From a bacterium (lineage in GTDB: Bacteria > UBA8248): a stretch of 64,000 bases of DNA. The notes under the pieces were generated by a model. The model was not told where the DNA came from. It did not search any database and saw only the letters and a program-made list of their open reading frames with translations. The stretch's first letter is position 1. Every line of letters starts with the position of its first letter. The stretch is from NCBI GenBank assembly GCA_022825065.1, contig JAJDYR010000015.1, forward strand, positions 41,001 through 105,000, read 5' to 3'. The position numbers and the translations under genes were made by a program. Positions 19,754 to 28,432 of this stretch are shown piece after piece.

Positions 19754-20508
19754 GCGCGATAACATAGCGGCCCCGCCGGGCGTTGTAAACGGAACCCCTG
19801 TTCCCGGGAGACGTTCCGTTCGAGACGCTCACGCTTGCAGGAGCGGCTCGCGAACCGCCCCTGGGGGCGAATGCGGTTTTGATCGTCATTCCGGCGAACC
19901 CTGCCGCATTGGTCGGTTCCTGCACCGGAGTGACGGCCAAAAGCGCGTTCGGCTCGCCCTCCTCGCCTTGCCCCCTTACCCCCTTAACAGGGGGCCAAAA
20001 ACAAAAACCCCCTGAAACACTGGGGGTATGATGGTTTTGTAGGGACAGGCCTCCGTGCCTGTCCCTACGATGAACAATTCGATGCTCGGGATCCTCCCCT
20101 CATCGGGGACATGGCCTTTACCCCCCTGACAAGGGGTTGTTGAAAAACCCCATCGAGGAGGGAGTAGCACCTGCGCCTGCGCCCGGTTTTCGGTTTTGGC
20201 CGTCATTCCGGTGTCGGACCCGACCAATGCGGGAGGGTTCGACGGAATCCATTTTCGCCTTTGCCTTTTCTCCTCCTCGTTCGGACGTCTTTGCTCCCGG
20301 GCGGGGAGGAAGAGAACCGAACACAAAAACGAAAGGCGAATTCTCTCGATTCCGCATCCGGACGTCGCGCGACAACAAGGTCGTGGCCGTCCTGCCGGTG
20401 AAAAATCAAAATGGATTCCGGGCAATCCCTCCCTCCTCGGTCGGCATTGATTGCCGGAATGACGACGGTGGTCAGTTCCGACCAGGGATGACTTTTTCGA
20501 CAACCCCG
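19754..20508. other. Gene-free repeat-rich region left of the RiPP cluster
   Basis: About 750 bases. It has several CGTCATTCCGG segments (around 19885, 20201 and, inverted, 20448), a degenerate copy of the C/G-tract palindrome (19969-20144), TTGTTGAAAAACCCC at 20136 and an inverted TTTTTCGACAACCCC at 20492, which abuts the tRNA-Ser fragment. No gene is supported. Confidence 0.6.
19969..20144. repeat. C/G-tract palindromic repeat, copy 3 (degenerate)
   Basis: Shortened left arm (CCCCCTTACCCCCTTAACAGGGGG), an interrupted core, and a right arm truncated after TACCCCCCTGACAAGGGG, directly followed by TTGTTGAAAAACCCC. It appears to be an eroded or rearranged copy. Confidence 0.6.
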
Positions 20509-20510
20509 AG

Positions 20511-20557
20511 GAGGGAGGGATTCGAACCCCATGAGCAGTTGCCTGCACAACAGATTT
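20511..20557 (-). pseudogene. tRNA-Ser 3'-part fragment (possible attachment site)
   Basis: This 47-base stretch matches the T arm, variable arm and 3' anticodon-stem part of the intact tRNA-Ser at 36024-36115 at 43 of 47 positions, in the same orientation. The TTCGAA T-loop and the variable-arm stem (GCAG...CTGC) are kept. Homology stops in the anticodon loop on one side and around the acceptor stem on the other. Fragments of this kind, in direct repeat with an intact tRNA, mark integration sites of tRNA-targeting elements. Confidence 0.6.
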
Positions 20558-20636
20558 GACGGCAGTTCCCATACCCCCGATTCACGAAATATCGCATTTT
20601 TTATCAAAAAAATAACCTGAATACCGACAAAAAAAA

Positions 20637-20666
20637 TTGACATTGCGAAATAACGAAGAATAAGAT
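20637..20666 (+). promoter_or_regulatory. Sigma-70-like promoter of the RiPP precursor gene
   Basis: A perfect -35 hexamer TTGACA (20637-20642) and a -10 TAAGAT (20661-20666), 18 bases apart, sit in AT-rich DNA. The expected start site is near 20673, giving a leader of about 57 bases before the precursor ATG. It is the clearest promoter of the cluster and fits a highly expressed small peptide. Confidence 0.65.
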
Positions 20667-20729
20667 CGGTTTTGTTACATAAGAGGTGGTGTTGTTTTTC
20701 TAACCATTCAAAGGAGAAGGAGGTTAGCC

Positions 20730-20981
20730 ATGAGAAGTGGCGACGAAATGTTGAAGCAGATTGTTGACAAGTCCGCCCTGGACTCAGACTTCAGGAATCA
20801 GTTGCTCTCAGACCCGAAGTCGACCATCTGTGAGGAACTGGGCATCACGATTCCCGATTCGATGAATGTCGTGGTCCATGAGAGCGACATGCAGACGGTG
20901 CATATTGCGTTGCCGCCGGATCCGAACATCACCGAAGAGCAACTCGAAGCCGTCTCGGCGGGCCTTTGCTGCTGCTGGTAG
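20730..20981 (+). CDS. NHLP-leader RiPP precursor peptide with Leu-Cys-Cys-Cys-Trp C terminus
   Basis: 83-residue precursor. Residues about 8-77 form a leader of the nitrile-hydratase-alpha-like class (NHLP): DFRNQLLSDPKSTICEELG, then a strand-rich VVVHESDMQTVHIALPP, then EEQLEAVSAG. The peptide ends GLCCCW, so if the leader is cut after AG the core is only five residues: three consecutive Cys for azole formation plus a Trp. A GGAGG site lies 7 bases before the ATG and a strong promoter lies upstream. The nearby YcaO, C39 transporter and halogenase-like genes support assignment as a thiazole-peptide precursor. The exact cleavage site is inferred. Confidence 0.85.
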   Translation: MRSGDEMLKQIVDKSALDSDFRNQLLSDPKSTICEELGITIPDSMNVVVHESDMQTVHIALPPDPNITEEQLEAVSAGLCCCW

Positions 20982-21035
20982 ACCGGAAACACCCGTTGAC
21001 ACGCGGATGCCTCAAATCCGCGAGACTCGAAAAGT

Positions 21036-21072
21036 CAAAATCCCCTCGATCGACTTCGACGGGGGGATTTTT
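21036..21072. terminator. Bidirectional terminator between the precursor and the convergent operon
   Basis: An A-rich/T-rich flanked hairpin, AAAATCCCC..CG paired with CG..GGGGATTTTT, lies between the convergent ends of the precursor gene (20981) and the biosynthetic operon (21096). It can serve both strands. Confidence 0.75.
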
Positions 21073-21095
21073 GCTTTATTTTGCCGGAGCGGCTC

Positions 21096-22214
21096 TCAAA
21101 TCGAGACCGCTCCGGAAAGCACCATGAACACATAGGCCTTGGCTTGCCTGAGCTGATCTCCGGATATGACCAGCTTGATGTGGTGAATGCCCCGCAGCAG
21201 TAAAAACGGCCCGGATTTCGCGAAAAGCGTCGTCGGTTTCGAAACCCAGCCGGCAAGCGCCTCAACCTTCTCCGGAACGACAAGGTCCTCATGGCGCAGG
21301 GCTTCCAGAAACGGGTCCCAATCGGTCAGACCGTCGAGCCAATAACGCGCATCTTTCGTATATCTCTGCTTGACGATGAGCGTCAGGCCGAGCGTCGGAC
21401 CGACGCCCGCTTCGCGCACGTCGATATTCAACCCGGTTCTGACGATATCCGCGCGATCCCTGAAGCGTGAAATCACGGAATCGACGGCCGGTATATGACC
21501 CGGCCAACCCGTGTTTTCGAGATAGCGGCATACCTCCCCCTGCGATTTGAAGCCCATGATCGCCAGGCGGATCGTGCGTTCCCGGGACGGGAATACCCCG
21601 AACGAATCCAGGCGCGTGTCTTCGGGCTGCGCCAGGTAAACCCGTTCGACGTTCTCCCGTTCCGCAGCTATCTTCTCCCAGCCGACGGCGGAAACGAGGG
21701 CGTCCACCACGATTCCGACGTCATCCTGGAGGCCCCCGCCGCCGTATAACGTGCGCTCACCGGGCCGCAGGAAGATGCCCGGCAACGAATCTTTGCCGCC
21801 CGGTGCGGAATCCATGTCATACTCCAGCATCAATTTGCGTCCCACAATCTCCCGCAGGGGCGAGTTCGGTGCTTCCATTTCCAGGAACAGCCGCCTGACC
21901 GCCCTCGCGGTTTCGTCCGCCTCGTCGGTCCGCGCACACTCCTCGAAAAAATCGCCTGATCGGTTCCCGCTCGCCAGCGAGACGCCGAAATCCGCCAGTG
22001 GCCGAGCGTCGTGCAGAGGCAGTTCGAAACCGAACGGCTGGGCGCCCATGGTGACGGGAAGTCGGCTCGCGAGTTCCAGTATGCGCTCCCACTCCCGCTC
22101 TCCGATCAGAACCGGCGAAATCCTGCCCCGAAAGCGCGCCAGCAAATCTCCCATGGCGCCGCCTTCCTCGGCGAGACGGTCCTGGGTAAGCGAGACTGCT
22201 TCGTCGATATCCAT
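21096..22214 (-). CDS. Unrecognised RiPP-cluster protein (372 aa)
   Basis: I do not recognise a named family. The protein is soluble, with no signal peptide or membrane helix. Conserved-looking segments include PFGFELPLHDARPLADFGVSL, a Gly-rich FLRPGERTLYGGGGLQDD, VGPTLGLTLIV, a WDPFLEALRHEDLVVPEKVEAL stretch, and a C terminus RGIHHIKLVISGDQLRQAKAYV with adjacent His residues. It is the last gene of the operon, 9 bases after the YcaO gene, and so probably acts on the peptide as a tailoring or scaffold protein. Nothing in the sequence identifies a cofactor. Confidence 0.6.
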   Translation of the reverse strand: MDIDEAVSLTQDRLAEEGGAMGDLLARFRGRISPVLIGEREWERILELASRLPVTMGAQPFGFELPLHDARPLADFGVSLASGNRSGDFFEECARTDEADETARAVRRLFLEMEAPNSPLREIVGRKLMLEYDMDSAPGGKDSLPGIFLRPGERTLYGGGGLQDDVGIVVDALVSAVGWEKIAAERENVERVYLAQPEDTRLDSFGVFPSRERTIRLAIMGFKSQGEVCRYLENTGWPGHIPAVDSVISRFRDRADIVRTGLNIDVREAGVGPTLGLTLIVKQRYTKDARYWLDGLTDWDPFLEALRHEDLVVPEKVEALAGWVSKPTTLFAKSGPFLLLRGIHHIKLVISGDQLRQAKAYVFMVLSGAVSI

Positions 22215-22223
22215 ATCGGTTCC

Positions 22224-24542
22224 TTACGCGATCACGGGCGCGGGATTCAAATCGGCTTCGGCCAGGGGATGTTCGCGGCAGCCCATGCGGAGGGGCACGT
22301 CGTACAGGCGCCCGGGCGCGAATCTTGCCCAGAAATGGCGCATGCCCGGCACGATGACCCGCGCAACCGGCATGCCGATGTCCGGTCGGGTCTGGTCCAG
22401 CACGAGGAACTCCATGCCCCTGGCTTCCACCAACGCCCGGCAATGCTCCACGTCCTCGCGCGTGTCCGCCGATTCGATCACCGGATAGTCCGATCCTTGC
22501 CTGAGCGGCGCGTCCGGCGCAGGCGCCAGCCAGGAACAATCGGCGAGTCGGGCCGTCTTCCACCAGTTGAGCGCCAGCGGATCGTCGATCATGGGCTTGC
22601 CGTCGCCCCCGCCGGGACGCGGCAGCCAGGTCAGGCACTGGTTCAGCTCGCAAACCGCGCGCAGGGCCGCCAGCCGCGGGTCCGCATGGGCGCCGGCGCC
22701 GTATATGATGTCCTCGGTGTCCGCGTCCGGTCTGCGCGAGAGCGCGACGAACGAAGGGATTCCGATATCGGAGGTAACGTCGAGCAACCACACTTCCCGC
22801 TCGTAGCGGGCGTAGTAGTCCGCGGCCGATGCCAGGAATTCGTCGTCAAAGCCCGAAAGATCGACCCCGGGCGCTCTCAGCCCGTTATACCACCAGATGG
22901 CGAACGCATCGCGCTCGACCAGTTCATAGAAGCCTTGCAGGATGGCCTCCTCCAGGGTGTTCCCCGCGGCGCAGCCGTTGGAATCGGCGATCAGATCGGC
23001 GCCTCCGCGCCCTTCGGGAGACATGCTGTAGAGCATCGACGTCGGCAGATAGCGATGCCGCCGCTGCGTGAACGACCAGACCGGGGTCCAGTCGATTTCG
23101 GCATCGGCGTCGAGACGCGGCGGAACGATGTTGTACGGGTGGCCTTTCGCGTTGATGCTTTCCGCGTTGTCGAGCTGATAATCGCTGAACAGCTGCGCAT
23201 CGTTGGGATGGATCGCCGCCTCTTCTACGGCGAAGTCGATGAACCGCCTGCGGATGCGGATTTCGTCGCCGCACCAGGCGCCCGAGTAGCGCTCGATCGC
23301 CTCGCACAGCGCGCTGGCCTCGGATTGCTCCCGCGTGCTGCCCTTGCCCGCGCTCTTGCTGCGCAGGCTCCGCCTGAGCGAACTCAGGCTCCGGCTTCTC
23401 ACCGCAGGGTTGCTCCCGGCCCAGTAGACGTGCAGCCAGGAGTCGTTCTCATCGGTCGTGCGCGCGAGCCAGGTGACGACGCCGCTGACAGGGCTCACCA
23501 GGTGGCGGTATTTCGCCAGGGTCGCTTCGGGCGTCACGGCCCGCGCGCCGCCGCTGTTGCGGTGGGTCTTGGGACTCGCTTTCAGACACAGCGGCGCGGG
23601 CGGCCGGTCCGGCCGGTAGAGCGCTTCGTCGCCGCAGGCCGGGCATTGCGGCCGGCGCATCACCACGTGCTGCGAACTTGCGAACGCGCCGAGGTTCATC
23701 GCTATCGCCCGCCCGTGAACCGGGGCCGCCTCGTCCAGCACCAGCCACTTGACGATCTCCGCCGCGATCAGCCCGTACAGCGACTCCAGCACCCCGGCCT
23801 CGGCGGCGAACGGCTTGAAGGCGGCTTCCTCACCGGCGAAGCTGCGCAGGAAACCGTGGGTCTCCTTGTGGCAGCGCAGGCGGTTCACCAGGCAGTCCCA
23901 GCAGGGTCCTTCTCTATCCGCGCGAAAGACGGGGCCGAACAGCGCCTCCATGCCGCGCGGGCGCACCAGCGTCCACGGCGATCCCGCCTCGAGTGCGCGC
24001 CGGTTCACCTCCGCAAACCGTGCGTCGAGATAATCGTCACAAACGATAACGGTGAGCCGGGGGTCGCCGGCCGCCACGCGAGCGCCGCTCTCTTCCAGAC
24101 GCCGGACGAGGCGGCCGTCGTCGCCTTCGACCGCGACCCGTGACTGCGCCAGCCGCCCCTCGACCCAGCGGGGCGATGCGCCGAGCGACGACCAGTAGGC
24201 CGCCCGGGGCCGGTCCATGCCGTGCTCGGCGGAGACGACATAGCCCCTGGCGGAGAGCGAAACGAGAGCGGCGTGAACGTCGGCGGAGGAATGGCGGCCC
24301 TCAAGGGCGGCGGCAATCTCGGCTTGCGGGCGCCGGCCGTCAAGAAGCGGCAGCAGGTCGCCATACAGGCCGCCGTGCAGCAGGGTATCGAACGACTCGG
24401 AAACCAGCAGCGTCTGCTGTTCGCCGATTTCGTGGAACTGCAGGTGCGGGGTGAGCGCGGGGAACTCGACGAGGCCCTCGTCCGCAGGGGTCGTTTTCGT
24501 CAATATCCCGCGCCGGGGATTCATCTTCGTCCGTGACGGCAT
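22224..24542 (-). CDS. Fused E1-like / YcaO azole cyclodehydratase
   Basis: 772-residue bifunctional enzyme expected to convert Cys residues of the precursor to thiazolines using ATP. The N-terminal part (about 1-370) is an E1-like/ocin-ThiF partner with a probable structural zinc site, CWDC (within PCWDCLVNRLRC) and CPAC. The C-terminal YcaO domain has the ATP/Mg motifs SEASALCEAIERYSG and NGCAAGNTLEEAILQ...ELVERDAFAIWWYN. The tail, LNPAPVIA, only partly resembles the PxPxP end of azoline-forming YcaO proteins. No separate flavin dehydrogenase for oxidation to thiazole is seen nearby. It starts 33 bases after the AlkB-GlnE gene; an ATG at 24524 is an alternative start. Confidence 0.9.
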   Translation of the reverse strand: MPSRTKMNPRRGILTKTTPADEGLVEFPALTPHLQFHEIGEQQTLLVSESFDTLLHGGLYGDLLPLLDGRRPQAEIAAALEGRHSSADVHAALVSLSARGYVVSAEHGMDRPRAAYWSSLGASPRWVEGRLAQSRVAVEGDDGRLVRRLEESGARVAAGDPRLTVIVCDDYLDARFAEVNRRALEAGSPWTLVRPRGMEALFGPVFRADREGPCWDCLVNRLRCHKETHGFLRSFAGEEAAFKPFAAEAGVLESLYGLIAAEIVKWLVLDEAAPVHGRAIAMNLGAFASSQHVVMRRPQCPACGDEALYRPDRPPAPLCLKASPKTHRNSGGARAVTPEATLAKYRHLVSPVSGVVTWLARTTDENDSWLHVYWAGSNPAVRSRSLSSLRRSLRSKSAGKGSTREQSEASALCEAIERYSGAWCGDEIRIRRRFIDFAVEEAAIHPNDAQLFSDYQLDNAESINAKGHPYNIVPPRLDADAEIDWTPVWSFTQRRHRYLPTSMLYSMSPEGRGGADLIADSNGCAAGNTLEEAILQGFYELVERDAFAIWWYNGLRAPGVDLSGFDDEFLASAADYYARYEREVWLLDVTSDIGIPSFVALSRRPDADTEDIIYGAGAHADPRLAALRAVCELNQCLTWLPRPGGGDGKPMIDDPLALNWWKTARLADCSWLAPAPDAPLRQGSDYPVIESADTREDVEHCRALVEARGMEFLVLDQTRPDIGMPVARVIVPGMRHFWARFAPGRLYDVPLRMGCREHPLAEADLNPAPVIA

Positions 24543-24575
24543 CCGGGGTTTCCGCGTCTGCTCGGCCGGCGCGCT

Positions 24576-26972
24576 TTACGGGCGCGAAACAAGCGTATCG
24601 ATCCGGGCGGCGGCGCTGGATGCGGTTTCGGCGACCGCCGACGCCAGCGCATCGAAATCCTCCTGCCCGCAAGCGTTCGCAAGGAGTGACTTGACCTTCG
24701 GCCCCCCCGCCGCCGCGTCGAACCCTTCCTCGCCGACGAGGCGCATGACCCCCTGCAAATCCCGCCACATGATCGCGGCTTGCGCCAGCGGCCCGGCGCC
24801 GGCGGTATCGAACACCGCCGCAGCGCTCGGCGCCGGATCGTCGAGGTAGCTTCCGCCGCGCTCCAACTGCAGGTAGCGCGCGGCCTTCTCGACATCGTTC
24901 AGCCCGCCGCGCATCCGGGCGTATGCGGACACGTTTTTTTCGGCGCCCTCTTCCGTCCACTCGCTCAACCAGTCGGGCAAAGACCTGTTCGCGCTGTATT
25001 CGGTCAGTATCCGGCGCCGCGCCTCCTCGAAGCGGTCTGCGATATCGGAACCTTCATGCTCAAATACGCAGCGCGCCCTGGTGAGGGCGGGAACCTCGCC
25101 GGAAGCCGAATTTCCGAAACGCCCGGCCAGTTCGGAAAGCGGCAGCGCAGGAATGGAATTCGAGCCGGGCGGGACCGGGGAGAACAGCAGGCTGTCCTGC
25201 GCCAGGTCGGTCAGGGCCTTCTGGAAACTGAGGCACATTTGTTCATTTTTGCCGGACTGACGGCCGTCGTGGAGGATCAGCATGTCGATTCCGACGCCGG
25301 GGTATGCTTCCCGGCTGGCCAGATCGCCCAGAAGAACGGCGGCGACGCCGCCCACGCTCAGCGTCCCGAAGCGGTCGACGTAATCGGCGACCACGGAGGC
25401 GAGCACGGTCGAAATCGACGCTTCGGCGAGATTCGAGAGCGCCGTACTCGCTTCCGCCGGCAGCAGGTTTCCGCGCACCACGTGCATGCCGATCTGAAAC
25501 GCCTTGTCGTTCGACCAGTTCCGCACGATTTCAGCGGTTTCCCTCGCATCGGCCACCGGCAGTTCGGCGACCAGACCCTTCAATTCCTGAACGTCCATTT
25601 CGTACGTCCAGTAGACTCTCGCCAGCCCGCGCCGCGCGATCGATTCGTACTCCTCGTCCGGCCCGAAGCCCTTCGGCAGGTCGAGGTCGAGGAATTCCTG
25701 GTCCTGCAGGTTATCCAGAAGCTCCGGGTTCCGTTCAATCCATTTCGCAAGCCGCGGGGCGGCGCCGAAGATTTCGAGTATCGCGTCGAAGGCGTCGGGC
25801 CGCGCCGCGGCAATCGGGCTGTCGTAGGGGCCCCAGTCGTCGATATCCGGATAGAAATGCTCCCGCCACTGGTCCACCAGCGGGTCCATCTTCTCGAACC
25901 AGCGCTTGGGCCGCAGCACGATGTTCATCATGTCGGCGTAGGTTCCCGGCAGTTCCGGCGACTCGTCGAGGCCGCTGACCTGCAGCAGGGGATACTGGCG
26001 CGACGCCACCGCGTGATGGTCCGCATGACGCTGCATGTTGAAAAACATCCAGTTGCTGAACTTCCAGTCGGCGCTCCAGGAATGGCGCGGCATCGCCTTT
26101 TCCCAGCGGCCGTTGTCCAGGCGGACCCGGCGCAGGCCGTAGTGTTGAAAGTAGTTGCTCATCTTCATCGAAAAGACGCAGGACAGACCGAGGAAGATGA
26201 AGACCGGAACGGCCCAGATCCCGCCCATCCAGAAAACCAGTCCGTACCAGAACGCGACGCCGATGACGTAGCGCCAGAACGGATTGTCGTAATGCCAAAC
26301 GGGTAAACGGCGCCGCGCCAGGCGTTCTACCGCGACTTCCCAGGAATGGACGAGGTTGCTGGCGACTTCCTTGGGGAAATATTTCCAGAAGCTCTCCCCC
26401 TTCGGAGCGGAGCCCACGTCATACGGCGTGCCGACCAGGGCGTGGTGGATATAGACGTGCTCCGTGGCGTACTGCGGATAGGAGACGGAGGCGAGCAGGA
26501 ATTCGCCGACCCGGCGCTCCCAGGTCGTGCGCCGGTGAATCATTTCGTGGCCGACGACGAATACGGCTTGCGCCTCCATCGTCAGGATGACCGCCAGGAG
26601 CAGGCCTTCCCACCATGAGAATTGATCCGCCGCCAGGATTTGCCACATACCGAAAATGAGCGTCGGCGGCCACAGGAACGACCACGACCAGACCGGCAGA
26701 TTGTGCCAGAACAGGCGGTGTTCCGGCGTATTCGACGGGTCCATGTTTTGTCCGTCGCGGCCCAGCGCCCGGTCGAGCCACCCGGCCAGACTCATGAAGA
26801 CGAACGGCGGCAGCAGCCACCAGCCTCCATAGAGCGCGCCGAGAAGAATCAGCGGGAAAACGACCAGCGGCAGATAATGCGGAATGGCGGTCAGAATGGA
26901 CGGCTCGACAGGCTGAGCGGCGCCGGCGCTGCCCGGGCCGGAGCCACCACTTGCAACCGGACTTTGCGGCAT
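24576..26972 (-). CDS. AlkB-like membrane diiron protein fused to a GlnE-like adenylyltransferase domain
   Basis: 798-residue fusion in one uninterrupted frame. Residues about 30-385 are an integral-membrane fatty-acid-desaturase/AlkB-type hydroxylase with histidine boxes GHEMIH (141-146), HVYIHH (172-177), RHADHH (315-320) and NYFQHYG (273-279). Residues about 400-798 resemble glutamine-synthetase adenylyltransferase: WIERNPELLDNL, FQIGMHVVRGNLLPAEASTAL, a nucleotidyltransferase-like LGDLASREAYPGVGIDMLILHD (545-569), ALTRAR (629-634), and RGGLNDVEKAARYLQL (688-703). In the transferase motif the first Asp of the usual DxD is Gly (GID), so catalysis is doubtful. It presumably hydroxylates or desaturates a cluster product or a lipid partner. 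Confidence 0.8.
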   Translation of the reverse strand: MPQSPVASGGSGPGSAGAAQPVEPSILTAIPHYLPLVVFPLILLGALYGGWWLLPPFVFMSLAGWLDRALGRDGQNMDPSNTPEHRLFWHNLPVWSWSFLWPPTLIFGMWQILAADQFSWWEGLLLAVILTMEAQAVFVVGHEMIHRRTTWERRVGEFLLASVSYPQYATEHVYIHHALVGTPYDVGSAPKGESFWKYFPKEVASNLVHSWEVAVERLARRRLPVWHYDNPFWRYVIGVAFWYGLVFWMGGIWAVPVFIFLGLSCVFSMKMSNYFQHYGLRRVRLDNGRWEKAMPRHSWSADWKFSNWMFFNMQRHADHHAVASRQYPLLQVSGLDESPELPGTYADMMNIVLRPKRWFEKMDPLVDQWREHFYPDIDDWGPYDSPIAAARPDAFDAILEIFGAAPRLAKWIERNPELLDNLQDQEFLDLDLPKGFGPDEEYESIARRGLARVYWTYEMDVQELKGLVAELPVADARETAEIVRNWSNDKAFQIGMHVVRGNLLPAEASTALSNLAEASISTVLASVVADYVDRFGTLSVGGVAAVLLGDLASREAYPGVGIDMLILHDGRQSGKNEQMCLSFQKALTDLAQDSLLFSPVPPGSNSIPALPLSELAGRFGNSASGEVPALTRARCVFEHEGSDIADRFEEARRRILTEYSANRSLPDWLSEWTEEGAEKNVSAYARMRGGLNDVEKAARYLQLERGGSYLDDPAPSAAAVFDTAGAGPLAQAAIMWRDLQGVMRLVGEEGFDAAAGGPKVKSLLANACGQEDFDALASAVAETASSAAARIDTLVSRP

Positions 26973-27054
26973 GTCAGCTCCTCAATGGTCGGCTTATCGA
27001 ATCCCTTGAACCGGAGGATATTTTATCCCCGAATTCCTTGACCTGCAAGAATTA

Positions 27055-28356
27055 TCAGGACCGCAAGATCGCGACGAGACGCTCGAGGGCTTCGATGCAG
27101 AACGCCGTGGTCACGGCTTCGGAGCCATGCCCGATCTGCCCTACCTTGCCCCACTTCAGCGTCTGGTCACCGAACGCGAGAAGTTCCGGCCAGCTGCCGT
27201 CCTCGCGCTGCGAACCGATGAACCTCTCCACCATGCGTTTCGCGTCGACCCCGTCGAGGCGTCCGACATGGTGGAGCGCCGAGGCGGCCTGGGCCGTTTG
27301 AAGGATGTTGCCGAAACCGCCCTCCTCGTCTCGCAAGCCCAGGATGCGCTCCGCGAGTACCGGGCGCAGCCGGTCGAGGGCGGGCCGCGCGCGGACCATG
27401 GCGCGGGCGGCTGCATAGCAGATCGCGACCTCGTCGGGATACCATTTGGACGTCCCTGCGAGGTCGCCTTCGGCCATCAGGGCTTCCAGCCATCGCCGGG
27501 CATCCCTGGTGCCGGGGTGGTCGCCGAGATAGGCAATGAGGTTCGCATTGACCACGGGGTCGGCTTCGATGCGAAAGCGCGACACGACGTCGGGCTCGTC
27601 GTCTTCGAGAACCCAGGTCATGAAGCGGCCCTCCTCGTCGCGGTTCGACAATATCCGCGGGACGTTCCTCCCCAGCAGAATCCAGGGGTGCGCTCCGAGC
27701 ACGAGTGAACACAGCGCGGTGCTGTCGAGATCCCGGGGCAGATGGCGGTAATAGCGCCACAATCCGGGATATTCGACCGTGTCGGCGAGATACGCCCTGG
27801 TCGCGGCGCAGATGGCCCTGGCGCGCGCTTCCTCGCAGCATTCCAGGGCGAGGACGCAGAAAGCCGATACGAAGGGAGGCTTTTCGAAATGCCGCGGCAC
27901 CTCCGGATCGGCTACGTTGAACCGGATGCAGTGCCAGGCGCCGTTTTCGTCTATGGTGGATTCCAGGAAATCGAGACCGCGGCGGATGCTTTCCCTGCCC
28001 GCTTTCGCAAGCGTCTCGGCGGTGGCGGCGCTCTTCGGGGCTCTCTCCCCCTGAACGACGGGCGGGCGGAGGGGCGGCGCAGGGTCGTACATCGTCTTGC
28101 GAAGGAAATCGAGCGATGCCGCGCCGGTTCTCGCCTCCTCCCGTTCCGCCTCGGTGAACTTGCTGCGCGGCGGAAGGACGAGGTGCGTCTCGGCATAGGT
28201 GTCTTCGTGCACGTGAATCTCGTGGCCTTCGGCCATCGTCACGCCGAATTCCGCCTCGATGGTCTCTTTGGGCCTGGCGAGAAGACGCTCGCGAAAATCG
28301 TCGTCCTCGCCGGCCCGCGATATCAGGGAATCAGCTGCGTCAAAGGGCTTCTTCAT
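27055..28356 (-). CDS. NHLP-leader domain fused to a terpene-cyclase/prenyltransferase-like alpha barrel
   Basis: 433-residue protein. The N-terminal ~80 residues align along their whole length with the RiPP precursor leader: DDDFRERLLARPKETIEAEFG, HVHEDTYAETHLVLPP, TEAEREEARTGA. The rest has repeats of the squalene-cyclase/prenyltransferase alpha-alpha-barrel type: FLESTIDENGAWHC, ILGLRDEEGGFGN and FIGSQREDGSWPE. No DxDD catalytic motif of squalene-hopene cyclases was seen, so cyclase activity is not assured. The ATG at 28356 has GGAG 9 bases upstream; ATG 28371 is an alternative. It may be a leader-borne cargo enzyme or may dock to leader-recognition sites. Confidence 0.75.
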   Translation of the reverse strand: MKKPFDAADSLISRAGEDDDFRERLLARPKETIEAEFGVTMAEGHEIHVHEDTYAETHLVLPPRSKFTEAEREEARTGAASLDFLRKTMYDPAPPLRPPVVQGERAPKSAATAETLAKAGRESIRRGLDFLESTIDENGAWHCIRFNVADPEVPRHFEKPPFVSAFCVLALECCEEARARAICAATRAYLADTVEYPGLWRYYRHLPRDLDSTALCSLVLGAHPWILLGRNVPRILSNRDEEGRFMTWVLEDDEPDVVSRFRIEADPVVNANLIAYLGDHPGTRDARRWLEALMAEGDLAGTSKWYPDEVAICYAAARAMVRARPALDRLRPVLAERILGLRDEEGGFGNILQTAQAASALHHVGRLDGVDAKRMVERFIGSQREDGSWPELLAFGDQTLKWGKVGQIGHGSEAVTTAFCIEALERLVAILRS

Positions 28357-28432
28357 GGACGGCTGCTCCATTTTCGCAGGATCTGGCCGAACGCGCATTT
28401 TTTGCCGCCTGGTTGCCGGCTGCACGTCCGGA

